NCBI GenBank assembly: GCA_026770025.1
Contig: JAMXDE010000060.1
Coordinates: 289,996 to 353,995, forward strand
Direction: 5' to 3'
Origin: Craspedostauros australis
Lineage: Eukaryota > Bacillariophyta > Bacillariophyceae > Mastogloiales > Achnanthaceae
DNA length: 64,000 bases
Shown: positions 37,001 to 47,834 of the stretch, one piece after another
How positions within the stretch are numbered: the stretch's first letter is position 1
How the letters are laid out: every line of letters begins with the position of its first letter
Made by a program: the position numbers and the translations under genes
Notes under the pieces: model-generated
The model's input: only the letters and a program-made list of their open reading frames with translations
What the model was told of the DNA's origin: nothing
Database searches by the model: none

Positions 37001-38241
37001 TTCAGAATTTAAAATGAATGAACACCTAAGTAGATGAAGGTGAATATAATGTCATCGCAAAGCCGCCGCGCTTTTTTGCTACCGACCCACCACGGTTTGG
37101 CTTTGACGACCATGGCGGCAAAGTGCTCTTGTCGTGGTTGGTGCGCGCGTGTTGTGGAATTGCGAAATGTGTAAATGTGTGTGCTTGCGATGATGCGAAT
37201 GTGTGAGCGGCCGCATCCGCGTGGGTGGTGGGAAGAGTGGCGGCAGATGGAGAAGTCGTCCCTCCTCCTCTGTCCGTTCCGTTCGTTCGGATGAGAGGCT
37301 GATCCGTCTCATTGTTGTTGTTGCCGCTCTTGCTGCTCTGATTGCAGTTGCTGTTGTTACTCTTGTTGCTGTGATTCAGGAGGCTCTCGGCAACAGAGGA
37401 CAGGAGAGCAGAGCAGAGCATAGTTGCTCTGGTTGTCCATTGATCATCCATCGTTCATTGCCTCTTCTACCACAGCTCTCGGCACTGCTCTCATTGCTGT
37501 TGGAGGGTGTTGACATACTTGCATTGAAGGGTCAAGGCATCAAACGCATCAAACGCATCGTACCAATACCCACACCAACAGCCACACCAACAGCCACGCC
37601 AACAGCCACGCCAGCAGTAACATCTATACTCCATCCCATCTCTGGAACCAACAAGAGGTGCACATTTTTCACATCACTTCACATCACTTCACAGTCAGTT
37701 GCAGTCAGTTGCAGTCAGTTGCAGTCACAAGACACAAGCAGAAGAGGGGTTGAGAAGGCAAACACTCGATCACAAAGACACAACCAACGCCAGCAGGAAA
37801 CCATTTGCATCACATATCGCGTGGCTCTCCGAACCTCTACTCCAACAACCACAACTTCGGTTTCACGAGAGCATCACCTTTGGCATCGCTTGCGTAGCAC
37901 CAAAGCTGCAGTTGCATCCATCGCTCCATCCATTGCAACAACAGCAACAGCGGTAGAAGCAGAACCAGCGCCAAATTGACTCGAGTACGGTATCAGCGAT
38001 TGCATCTCTCATCTCGACATTTCGGAACGGCCAACGCTCTGATTCGTCACTTCCGTCCAGACGCGATACGGCAATACATTGTACCACAAGTACGCTGTAC
38101 TGCATCTCGAAACGATACATTCCTTGTTGCGCAATGTCCAGACGGCACCACAGCTTACGACAAGCGGCGTCTCCCCATCGACAGAGAGCAACGAGAGGAT
38201 CACCACGAAAGAGCAACCAAGCGAGCGCGGCAAACGTCAAG
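34033..38241. other. Long region without a supported gene
   Basis: About 4.2 kb. Many overlapping open frames occur on both strands, but none has motifs, a good start and steady composition together. The sequence just before 38242 may be the leader of the CXC gene. Contents that can be named: an ATAGAGTAC word at 34882, a 10-base AG run near 36228, and the tandem repeats at 37572-37728. Confidence 0.4.
37572..37728. repeat. Cluster of short tandem repeats (12-mer and 10-mers)
   Basis: Nearly four copies of ACACCAACAGCC at 37572-37617, two of ACATCACTTC at 37671-37690, and three of AGTCAGTTGC at 37692-37721. They create a Thr/Pro-rich frame that is probably not a gene. Confidence 0.75.
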
Positions 38242-38505
38242 ATGGAATCCAATGCGACCGAAAGCAGCGACAGCAGCCATGCGGACCATGGCGGTGCCGA
38301 CAGCTCGCAGCAGCAGTATCCATTGACGAAGCAGCCTGCCCACAGCCCCTTCCAAAGACAGCGGAGTCCAGTTCCGGTGCATGAATCCACGTCGGCCGCC
38401 TCAACCCCAAACGATGGCAGCAACCCCACACTTCCAATGGAGTTGTCAACTTCTACACGGAAAGCACACCTACGAACTCCCGACACCAGCGCGGATGGTG
38501 CCAAG
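38242..38505 (+). CDS. Candidate first coding exon of the CXC/F-box gene, 88 codons
   Basis: ATG at 38242 in CAAGATGG context opens 88 codons of polar, Ser/Gln/Pro-rich sequence (for example QRQRSPVPVHESTS) and ends at a clean donor, AAG/GTAAGC, in phase 0. An in-frame acceptor, CTATTCGAAAG at 39635, would join it to the exon carrying the MDEYDN start. The implied intron of 1130 nt is much longer than the others here (141-338 nt), so it could also belong to a separate short gene or be chance. Confidence 0.4.
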
Positions 38506-39734
38506 GTAAGCACAACATGAGTACTCTCAGGCAGTCTCAGACAGTCGCAAAATGAAGCGACGTTGTACACGAGGGATTCCTCGTCAACAGCGAGCACGCA
38601 GACCGAGAATCCGACCAACGATCGCATGCTGATTTCAAGCGGGCATGCTATGGCATCATTTCATCGCGTCCAGCATGGCTCTACTCTGCTATATGCACGA
38701 ATAGAGTAGGATGTCACTATGCTCTATTCAATCGGAATGCTCCAATCAACTCTACTCGATTCTATTGGAGAGCCGTGAAGTCGACAAGGACGATCGATGT
38801 GGAGGACAATGCTGTACTCTACTATGTTCGACCATGCTCGACCATGCTCGACGGTCCATTGCAAGTCGTTGATGAGGAGAGACTGGTCTTGGTTTGCGAT
38901 GCTACCCATCTGCGTCCACTATTTTATTCGTCATTGCCCACACTAACCCAGAGTTCGTCTTTTCCTTGTACTCGTCACTCAACGCATTCACGAATGAACA
39001 AAATCCAAACGGCTACTTTTTTGTTAACACCACCATGACGCCGCGATGTCGTCTCTTTTCCGCGACTTTTAAACGATTCGTCCGGCCATCCTCATTGTTT
39101 CGCTTTCAAACCCTCAAAACTCCCCCGCGACATCAATCACATCAACAACATGGACAACCCTCCTTTCCTCCCATAACATCCCATGACATCCGCACCGACA
39201 CCACCCTCCGCCGGACACTCGACCATGACAAAACTGCCGTGTCTTCATCGCCACACCGCGTCCCGCTTCCGTTGACCATGATGCACGAAACAAAACAACC
39301 CCTTCCATTGCTTTCGAACGACCCAATGGCCTCATGCCCGACGACTCGCACATCATGACTACGCACCTCCATGCGTGCATGCATGCCATTGCATCATACC
39401 TCCACGGCTCCATGCTTTGCATCCGAATGGCACAACTACATGCAACGCCATTCCCATTGAACCGCCTTCCCTCGCAATTCATATTGTACTCCGCATTTAC
39501 ATTCAAACACAACCTCACAAATACAAACATCGACACATACGCAAACATCAACATCAACATACAAACGCATCAATACACACACATCCACATTCACATTCAC
39601 ATTCACACTCACACTCACAACTTCCTATTCGAAAGACAACCGACGGCGCAACAGCGGCAGCAGTAACGGACTCAAGACCTGGACTTGCCAAGACGAGAGG
39701 GAAGACGAAGAAGTCAACACCAGCACCAAAAGCA
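38506..39734. other. Possible long intron or intergenic region before the CXC gene
   Basis: No gene is supported. CATTCA/CACTCA repeats at about 39587-39620 make His/Ser-rich frames. A GTACTCTAC word lies at 38814. If the 38242 exon is real, 38506-39635 is intron and 39636-39734 is coding. Confidence 0.4.
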
Positions 39735-42700
39735 ATGGACGAGTACGACAACATCGATCTGGACGGCGTTGCCACCCATCACGATCTGATGGATCAGGTC
39801 GCCGCCTCGGCCATCCCAGGAGCCTCCTCACAAGATCAGGACGATTCTCCCTTCATCTTCACCAGCTTCGATGAAGGTGACTTGACAGCAGCCCAGACGC
39901 CACAGCGGTCGAGGGCAGGACATCCAACGACCCTCAGTTCAGCGTCGCGGGCTTCCAGATGGAATCCAACCACGGCCTCCGCGGCATTCCGAAGATCTCC
40001 CATGGGCACCAGAGCGGCTCTTAACCCGTACTACGCATACCAGCCTCAGTACACCAACTCGTGGGAGAACATCGCCTCCGTGCAACCAAACCCGTCCTTC
40101 CTCATCGACGACGACGATCTTATCCCTCCACCACCTGGCGACCTCATCAAGGGAACGCCAGATCCAAAGTCGAGACGAACTCCCTTCCTCACCACGCCGA
40201 TTTCGGGAGCCAAGGTACGTCGTTCTGGCTGTTCTTCCGATCGTGGCTGGCTCTGCATCTCTGCCAGCATCTGTCTGACCATGCCCCGCTAACCTCATTC
40301 CTTCTTTCCAATCTTCCGCCCCTCTCCTGCGAATGCACCGCACAAACACATGACCAACCCATGAACAACTCATGATCGTACGTACACATACTTCACCCAT
40401 TCGATAGAACAAGCTCCTGCGATCCCCCTTCATTGGCCACCCCCTCGCATCTCCGCACATGGGAAGCTTCGGGATGGACACACCAAGCGGAGTGCTCAGA
40501 GAAGAGTTCTCGCCGATGGGTCCTTCGTTCACGCTCAACCCAGCATCGGCATCGGCGTCGGCGTCTGGCAGATCTGCCGCCGAAGCCTTCATCTACACAA
40601 CAGAGCCCAGAAGCCGGAACCAACAACTGACGGAGGACGATCGGGTTCCATCCTACTGGGGTGGTCCCAAGACGAAGCTCGACTTCTCCCAAACCAATGC
40701 CGAAGAGCCTCAGGAGCGTCCAAAGGAATCTGCACTGCCATCTCCGTTGGGAGGCTTTCGCTTCTCACCCGTCACCAGCCCGAGCAGGAAAGAGGCATCG
40801 GCACCCGCACCTGACACCATGCACCGATCTCCCATCCGCACGCACCATTACGGTCCAGACCACATGCAGTATCAACAGCGCCCATGGCAGTCGCCAGCAG
40901 TCGCTGCGCCACGCAAGCTGTGGGGATCTCCGTACACCCCGCCGCCACCACCGCCTTCGGCGACCATCAAGCTGGAATTTGGACGCGGGCTGACACTCAG
41001 CAGCAGAAAGACCTTGCAGGGAATCAACCGGATGATGAGAACGACGGCGTCATTGCCAGCTGGCGAACAGCCACCGCCAAACATGTCACTCCGCCTACCT
41101 CCTTCTGCCTCCTCCGCATCGTCGATGTCCTCCTCGCGCAGGGGCGCAGGAAGACATGCCAGCGTTGCCCCTCGGGGAAGCAGCGGTGACAGCGTGAGTG
41201 TCGGCGGTGCAAGACACGATCCCAGCCACGCAGCACTACCAGGGATGGGGATGGTCCGACAGTCGAGCAGACCGCCATCTTCAGCGAGTGCCGCCGCCGC
41301 TGCAGCAGCAGCCACAACAGCGACTGAAATGTCTCGTGCCGAAACTCCCACAATGATGGGCGGTGCCTCGAACCGTCTGAAGGTGCCACCTCCATCCGAT
41401 GCAAGCGTGTCGTCGCAGGCACAGTCGAAACCCAAAGCCAATCCTGTTTCAGCATCGCGATCAACCACGCGCATGGCGCCAAACAGTGCCTACCGTCATG
41501 CTGCTATGCCTCCACATTCCGCCGGACAACAAAGGCTCTCCCCCCTCCACCACCAGCACCAGCACCACCACCTTCAACACTCTCATCACAGTTCGTACCC
41601 ACCACCACCGCACTTCTCGATTCGCAAGGGCGTGTACAGCCTTGCTCGGCCCCCCATGCAGACACCGCATGGGCAGGGACAACCCATGGCAACCCCAGCT
41701 CAGCGTCATCGCCTTCCATATGCTCCAGCCTCCGCGCAAAAGAAAAAGCCGTCTCCCGGCGTTGCAGGAAAGGAGAACAACCGCAAGCCACCAAGCAAGG
41801 CAGCTCTCAAGAAGGCGTCGGCATGTAACTGCAAGAAGTCCAAGTGCCTCAAGCTCTACTGCGAGTGCTTTGCCTCCGAGAGATTCTGCCGCGATTGCAA
41901 CTGCGTGGACTGCGGCAACACACCCCACTCCATCACGCGCGAAAAGGCCATCCAAGAAACGAGGGCAAAGAACCCCAATGCCTTCAAGCCACGCTTCGGA
42001 AAGGCATCTGGTCGTAACCCAGGCTCTCTCCAGGACGGCCACAACATGGGCTGCAGATGCAAGCGTTCCGAATGCTTGAAGAAGTACTGCGAGGTAAGAA
42101 TGAAAACGGAAGATCACCAGAGCACCATTCGATGTGCTGTGCCATGCTGTCCTGTCCTGTCCAATGCAACAGCGTGCTGGGTGCCTTTCATTGTTGTCAT
42201 ATTCCATGGCCGCAAGTTGAACGATCTCGCAAGACATTTCAGCTCACACACTGAACTGCACTTCATTCATTGCTCTCTAACAATCACTCTCATTCTGCAT
42301 CATTCATCCGGGCCACAGTGCTTTCAAGCCGGCGTTCTGTGCGGGAAGAAGTGCAAGTGCGTGGACTGCCTCAACTACCAGGGATCTCAGGCATTGATCG
42401 ACAAGCGCAGGAAGATCAAGGATCAGCGCGGTGCCGATTTCGCTATGCGGATGGCCGACGAGGCCTGGAAGAGCCAGTCTGCAATGGCTCACGGCAAGCT
42501 TCCGGCGACTGTGCCATCGTCTGCGATGAGCCATTCGAAATATGGCATGTCGGTTGCACCTCCCGCTTCTCAGGGTCGCCCGATGACGCATCCCATGATC
42601 CATCGCAGCCCAATGCAGCACCACCCATACATGCATGGCCCGCCGCCGCCGCACATGATGGTTCGACCGCCACACATGACAGGCCAGATGCCGTACTCTC

Positions 42701-43173
42701 CGATGGGAATGCATTCCATGGCAACACCAAATCGTGCTTATCCATCGCACCACATGTACCACGCTCCTTCAAGTGGTTCCAAACGACCAAGGTCGGCCAA
42801 GTCCGAGCACACGATGATGGCGCCAGTCCATGGGTTGGATCATCATCGACAGCTGCAGCACGCAACGGCGAGTGTTGCCGCAAAGATCACTCCCCATTCC
42901 ACCGCTACATCGGCGAAGAGGATGGCATTGCGACAACCGTCCGCTGTGCGCCTCCAGTTCGATCCTCAATCAGCACGAAAGAAGAGGAAGCTGACGGACG
43001 GAGGTGACGAGGTCGCATCCAGCTTCTTTGGCAGACACCTTCCGAAGCAAACCAAGACGACTGCCTTGGCCATCTTCTCCTACCTGTCCAACGCGGACGT
43101 CTACAATGCTAGCCTCGTCAGCAAGAAGTGGTCGAATCTGGCGATCGACGGTGAACTCTGGAAGTTCACATGA
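39735..43173 (+). CDS. CXC-domain (tesmin/TSO1/LIN54-type) protein with C-terminal F-box, three exons, 1006 aa
   Basis: Exons: 39735-40214 (donor AAG/GTACGT), 40408-42093 (GAG/GTAAGA) and 42319-43173, all phase 0. Long Pro/Ser/His-rich N-terminal part. First CXC motif at about 631-670 (CNCKKSKCLKLYCECF, then CRDCNCVDC), then the conserved linker NPNAFKPRFG, then the second CXC at about 706-755 (GCRCKRSECLKKYCE joined across the intron to CFQAGVLCGKKCKC). These Cys-rich motifs bind zinc and CHR-type DNA in LIN54 and TSO1. The last 45 residues (about 962-1006) fit an F-box: LPKQTKTTALAIFSYLSNAD, then VSKKWSNLAIDGELW, ending the protein. F-boxes bind SKP1 in SCF ubiquitin ligases. The start is uncertain: ATG 39735 is the shortest model, and an upstream exon is possible. 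AATAAA follows at 43287. CXC call is firm; F-box is likely. Confidence 0.88.
42094..42318 (+). other. Stop-free 225-nt intron inside the second CXC motif
   Basis: Bounded by GAG/GTAAGA and CCACAG/TGC. The length is 75 codons exactly and no stop occurs in frame, so an unspliced transcript would still read through. Removal restores the Cys spacing of the CXC motif, which is strong evidence that it is an intron. Confidence 0.85.
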
Positions 43174-43853
43174 ACTACTCGTCCCCGTCCTCGTACAGCA
43201 GATGGCACAAAGCACGGGCATGCTACGATACGCTCAACGAGCCGCCGCACGGGATAGTCGGCTTGTTCGGCGATCGCAACAGCAGCAATAAAAATATGCC
43301 AAACACACAGATCATAACACATGACACAACACCGCAAACAACTGAACTATTATAGGGAATGGGAAGTTGTTGCTACAGATACTCGAATTATTGTATTATG
43401 CGTACGCACTTACAGGTAACAGATCGTACGCATGGCGTTGGTGGAGTTGTTTGTGATGCCGCTGGAGTCTTGGATGGAACCGTGATTCAATACGTCCGCC
43501 ACAAGCCACGATCCAATCGGTGGTGTTGGATCTGGTACCGAGGGTCGGCATCAACCACTTCCCAAGATCGGCGGCAACCATCAACCAACCAACCAGTTGC
43601 CTGCTCAACTCTCCTTTGGTTGCCTTGGATACGCACAAGATCATTGGAGCGCGGGGGTATGCGAGCGCAGTAGAGTACAATAGTTTTCTCTGGATAAAGC
43701 ACATCAACGATACCTTGCTCATACCAATACATAATACTAGTGCACGCGCTCCCGAAGCCGCAAGGTGCATTGCCGCTTGATTTGGAACTGCACACTCGTC
43801 ACAAACGATCGCAAAGACGTACTGGAAGATCAGATTTGGCCAAACATCCAAGA
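43174..43853. other. Intergenic region and leader of the bilin reductase
   Basis: About 680 bases. It holds the poly(A) signal of the CXC gene and a GTAGAGTAC word at 43670. No further gene is seen. Confidence 0.5.
43287..43292 (+). terminator. Poly(A) signal AATAAA of the CXC/F-box gene
   Basis: AATAAA about 114 bases after the stop at 43173, followed by an A-rich stretch. Confidence 0.5.
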
Positions 43854-45086
43854 ATGAGAACAGTCATGATGCAACCAGCCGTGGCAGCAGCATGGATGAT
43901 GATAATGACGATGGGGGTGACGCCATGGACATGGAGCGACACCTGGCGTGCGAAGTCCTTGCACGTCGCACAGCCCATGTCCTTATTTGGTCCTATCCAT
44001 CATCCCAGCCAGCAACATGCAGCTGGGGCCATTGCTGGCGCGCGACTCGCAAGACAGCGCCGGATGATCCTGCAGTCAGCCGCAGGTGCTTCTGAGGATG
44101 ATCCAAAATCGGAGAACGCCGCCGCCGCCGTGCAACCACCCACGCAGGATGGAGCCTACAAATCCGTGCACGATCGGATATGGCAGCGCATCGAATCTGC
44201 GCCGCTCCTTCAGCTCAGTGCTGTGCAGGCATCCGGTGGTGATGGCGATGATTTGCTCCAGACCCGGCAATCGCCAGCGCGCGGATTTCCAGAGGGCACC
44301 GTCGTGCAACTGTCCGTGCAAGCCAAGACGTCGAGCGTGACACAAGATGGCAGCGAGAGCGAGAGCCCCGTTCGTCCAATCCGATACATTCGGTCGGCGC
44401 TTTTGGAAACCATCATGACGGAAAGCAACGATGGCAGTGGCAGTGGCAGCGGAAACGATGTCGACAACAATAGTCTGCCAACGTCCACGCAAGGCATCCA
44501 AGTGCTCAACTTCGTCATCTTCCCATCCGCAGATACCGACCTGCCAGTCTGGGGCGCAGATTTGGTCAGCCTGCCAGGCAACAAGCATCTCTGGTTGCTC
44601 GACGCCCAACCCATGATTCCACCGCAAAGCGCAGAAGCAACGACCGAAGACGGCAGCACGGACGATGCTAGCAGCAGAACTCAAGCCTATGAAGGTGCCT
44701 ACGCGGCATGGTACGAGCAGTTCGTGCAGGCAGATGGCCAGGAATCGCCATCGACGACCGACGCGTTTCCCTGGGGTGGCGACCTCCCCCCGCAAGTCCA
44801 GCCCTACGTCAGCCGTTATGCATTGTGGGCGCGACACACGGCCGATACTGCCGTCGATGTTCCCGACATTGTTGCGACCACACTGGAAGATGCCGTCATG
44901 GCTCATCTCGACCTCTACCTCCAGCAGGTCTCGGACTATGACGCATCCTCAGCAACGACGAATCATCAGAAGGAGTACGTCCAGTACCGCAAGGCGAATG
45001 ATCCTGCCAAACCTATGCTCAAGGCTCTGTACGGTGCCCCTTACACGGATGACCTGCTCGAGGAGGTCCTGTTCCCATCCATTTGA
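43854..45086 (+). CDS. Ferredoxin-dependent bilin reductase (HY2/PebA/PebB/PcyA family), 410 aa
   Basis: Reduces biliverdin or a dihydro-biliverdin with electrons from ferredoxin to a phytobilin, normally in the plastid. The family signatures are the central LNFVIFPSADTDLPVWGADLV stretch in parts (about 218-240) followed by LWLLDAQPM, whose Asp probably matches the catalytic Asp near the substrate in characterised reductases, and the C-terminal pattern YRKANDPAKPMLKALYG, then LLEEVLFP. Length after removal of the leader (about 300 residues) fits. The ATG at 43854 is chosen because upstream codons lack an ATG; it opens a hydrophobic Met/Ala-rich N-terminus (residues 1-25), consistent with a signal peptide of a bipartite plastid leader, though no ASAFAP-like motif is clear. 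Two acidic Ser/Gly/Asp and Gln/Thr/Asp inserts interrupt the domain. Which phytobilin is made cannot be told; the NDPAK C-terminus looks nearer HY2/PebA than PcyA. Confidence 0.85.
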   Translation: MRTVMMQPAVAAAWMMIMTMGVTPWTWSDTWRAKSLHVAQPMSLFGPIHHPSQQHAAGAIAGARLARQRRMILQSAAGASEDDPKSENAAAAVQPPTQDGAYKSVHDRIWQRIESAPLLQLSAVQASGGDGDDLLQTRQSPARGFPEGTVVQLSVQAKTSSVTQDGSESESPVRPIRYIRSALLETIMTESNDGSGSGSGNDVDNNSLPTSTQGIQVLNFVIFPSADTDLPVWGADLVSLPGNKHLWLLDAQPMIPPQSAEATTEDGSTDDASSRTQAYEGAYAAWYEQFVQADGQESPSTTDAFPWGGDLPPQVQPYVSRYALWARHTADTAVDVPDIVATTLEDAVMAHLDLYLQQVSDYDASSATTNHQKEYVQYRKANDPAKPMLKALYGAPYTDDLLEEVLFPSI

Positions 45087-46574
45087 GCGCCTTCTGCAAC
45101 ATGGTGTGGTGGCGGCATCTGAGTGTTCATGCTCTACGGGTACCATAGTCCCTTGGTGTACTCGCAGGCACAGCGATGCTTGCTATGCGACAGTTCCATT
45201 CGCATGCAACACAAGCTAGTATGGTATGTAACACAGCAGGAGGATAGCCTTGCCACATCAAGTCAAGTCACATCAAATCTCATCGCATTGCATTGCATTG
45301 CACGTACAGCAACAGGGATGCAGGGGCATATCACGACAGACCACAATGCCAATGTAACAGGGGCGTATGGTAAGATTGTGGTTCGTAACTTACCCAAAAC
45401 CATTCGCGTGCCACAGAACATTTGATTTGGGATGTGCACAATGCGAAGACGTGAAGCAATCACAGAGAAGATAAGCCACGAGTAGTAGTAAGAGGGCGGG
45501 TACGAGTATTCTCAATTCGTCGAATTGACCGCGCCAGAAGTGAAAACGAACCGCTTGAAAATCAGGCAACATGTGGAAGATCCCATCGTTTACGCGCTGT
45601 CGTGTAGACTCCATCCTCGTACATCTCACACGCGCACGAGTTCACATGTATGCCCAGATCGTCGCGTGCAAGACGTCATGGCACCACATATTGTATCATA
45701 TAATACATACTAGTACGAGCCATGCTATGGATACTATGGCAGTGCGGATCAGCAGAGTAGTCCCAGTTCACGACGCAGCATGAACTTCTATTGAGCCATA
45801 CTTACCATAACAAGAATAAGATTTGTCGGAGAGCTCCGGCAGGCCTTGTACGAATTATGTACTATGCTAGAATAGTATGGTATACTGTGTTGTGACACAA
45901 GACGATGAGAGATGGCAGACTGTTTTCTTCCATACTGGCACATGTATGTAATCGTTCGCAGAGTATTGCAGAGTGCGTACCGTGCTACAGTAATAATGAA
46001 AAAGTTAGGATGTTTAATTGATTTGACTTCGATGAGCTCGAGTCTGTACGAGAGTGCCAGCGGCATCGACGTATACGCAAAGCATAGCTGGGGAGAGTAA
46101 TTGTTGCAACAACATCAAAAAAAACAGGGGTTGAGACTGGAACACGTATTCCGTCTCAGTTGCACTACTGGGATGTTGCTGGATGCAACATTTGACATGA
46201 ATGGGTGGGGCTGGGCCGCGAGAGTTTGAAGAGGCAGTGAGAGAGGAACGGTCGGAATCGCTGTTCTTCATGCGCAACATCACCGTCACCGTCGCCGCTT
46301 CCGCTGCTGCTAGTGTCACCGTCGCGGTACTCGTTGCCGTCATGGACAAGGCTGTTGAGGACGGGGATGCCGACGCGGGTGCCGGATGAGTCCTCACTTG
46401 TGGGACCATCATCACAGATGCCTACAAGGCATGGTAACGAGGTTGTGAATGGGTGGAGACGTGTCGATCGTGATGTCGCGAAGTGCCGCGAAGAGCCGTG
46501 AAGAGCCAACACAGCTTCATCTGAGCACTTCGGTTGGCGACCGCTCGCCTGCCTGCCCGTCCGCATGTCTGAGC
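45087..46574. other. Convergent intergenic region
   Basis: About 1.5 kb with no supported gene. It has AT-rich patches near 45695-45715 and 45855-45895. The frame at 46165-47145 (minus) is a shadow of the HA gene that follows. Confidence 0.45.
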
Positions 46575-47834
46575 TCACTTGGCCGAACGCGGTTCCCAAA
46601 CGAACTGGACGCGATTGAGATCGTCGACGCGGTCGCGCGTCAGGGAAGACGCCAATCCTTCGTTGAGACGACGGTATTGACCTCGTTGGCTCTTGGCCCA
46701 CAGGGCGAGGGCGGGGTTGGAGTCGAGGCGGATCGGAATGGAGCAGTGGCCATGTTCCTCCAAGAAACGATGGCAATCTGCGATTCGGAGCTTCCACAGA
46801 TCGAGATGGGCATCCCAGACGAAGTCGAGGTCGTTGAGCGATCGTTCGCGCTCGTCGGTGAGGCTCGATTTGCCACCCGAGTGCTTCAGCTTGTACTGGC
46901 TGCGCTGTCGCTTGATCCACTGGGGCAGAGCCGGGTTTGGTGGGAACAGCACCGGCACGCGGCAGTGGCCGTTGATACGGCGGAACTCTGTCAGCTGACG
47001 GTAGCGCAGGTGCCACTTCTTTTGCTGAGACGCCGTGAATGTGCTCTTGCCCCTGGCCGTCGGCCTCACGAGCCCACGGCTTGCGCCTCCCTTCGGCAGC
47101 ACCCTGACCGTGTCGGGGGACACCATCCTCGCCGATTCGTTCCACATGAACGGTCGAGCGGATGTCATGTTGCCTTGCTGGGACGGAGATCCTGACGGCA
47201 ATCCATCAGTATGATCATCATCATCGAAGTCCGTCCGAGTTGATCTGAAAGCATCATGCCGACAGATCCACTGGAGGCTCGGATCACCTGGTCTATCCAT
47301 CGCTGGATGTTGACGGTGCTGATGGTAGTGATTGTCCGGAGTCGATGGGGCCTCATTGAGCATCGCACTGTGCTTCTGAGTGTTGATAGGAGACAGGCAA
47401 GCGAACCCAAGATGAACTTTGCCCTGACATTCGTAGTTGTCCTGGCGCGGAACCTCCCGATGCCTGCTGCGGCACGAATGCAGCGTCTGTCGCTGCGACC
47501 CTACCATGTCAACATCTGATCCCGTTCGAGCGCCTGAGCCCATCTGAGGAATGGGTTCATTGAAGATGTCGCTCGAGCTGTATGGTTCACAAGCATGATC
47601 GTTCGAGTACAAGCATTCATGATCGACCGTCACCTGAGCATCGCTCCCGCCATCGAACGCGGGATGGTGACACTGGAGGTAATCGACGTCAATCAGCGGC
47701 AGCGGGTCAAGCGCTGCGCCAGCAACGTAGGACTTACTTGGGCGATCATCTTGATGGTGATCATGGTCGATCTGTTGCACCTGTCCGATCTGCGCGATGG
47801 CCCATTTCTGCCACGGTTGAGAAGTTGGCTGCAT
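46575..47834 (-). CDS. Helicase-associated (HA) domain protein 3, 419 aa
   Basis: The open frame begins further up at a TTG, but the first ATG is at 47834. Residues 1-270 are polar, His/Asp/Gln-rich, with no clear fold. Residues about 271-415 are two HA domains: KKWHLRYRQLTEF, NGHCRVP, LPQWIKRQRSQ, LDFVWDAH; then DLWKLRIADCHRF, HGHCSIP, LALWAKSQRGQ, VQFVWEPR. This matches the two HA genes at 25921 and 29304 in number and placement of domains, but the sequence is more distant, and it sits 15 kb away in the opposite direction, so it is an older copy. No helicase core. The role is unknown beyond probable nucleic-acid binding. An upstream exon ending near the CTCCTCAG just before the ATG is possible. 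Confidence 0.82.
   Translation of the reverse strand: MQPTSQPWQKWAIAQIGQVQQIDHDHHQDDRPSKSYVAGAALDPLPLIDVDYLQCHHPAFDGGSDAQVTVDHECLYSNDHACEPYSSSDIFNEPIPQMGSGARTGSDVDMVGSQRQTLHSCRSRHREVPRQDNYECQGKVHLGFACLSPINTQKHSAMLNEAPSTPDNHYHQHRQHPAMDRPGDPSLQWICRHDAFRSTRTDFDDDDHTDGLPSGSPSQQGNMTSARPFMWNESARMVSPDTVRVLPKGGASRGLVRPTARGKSTFTASQQKKWHLRYRQLTEFRRINGHCRVPVLFPPNPALPQWIKRQRSQYKLKHSGGKSSLTDERERSLNDLDFVWDAHLDLWKLRIADCHRFLEEHGHCSIPIRLDSNPALALWAKSQRGQYRRLNEGLASSLTRDRVDDLNRVQFVWEPRSAK

Noticed and set aside
37203-37979. Plus frame of 258 codons with a hydrophobic stretch
   Set aside because: It needs a GTG start and consists largely of tandem repeat translation (TPTATPTATP); no motif.
37863-38627. Minus-strand frame of 254 codons, Cys- and Leu-rich
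   Set aside because: It is the antisense shadow of polar, Gln/Ser-rich sequence on the plus strand; composition is typical of a reverse-complement frame.
40459-43173. One continuous 904-codon frame for the CXC gene
   Set aside because: It reads through the 225-nt intron and would split the second CXC motif; splicing at GTAAGA and CCACAG restores the family Cys spacing, and an upstream exon is needed for the N-terminal part.
46165-47145. Minus frame of 326 codons overlapping the HA gene
   Set aside because: It is a frame-shifted shadow of the HA coding sequence, rich in Arg and Pro.
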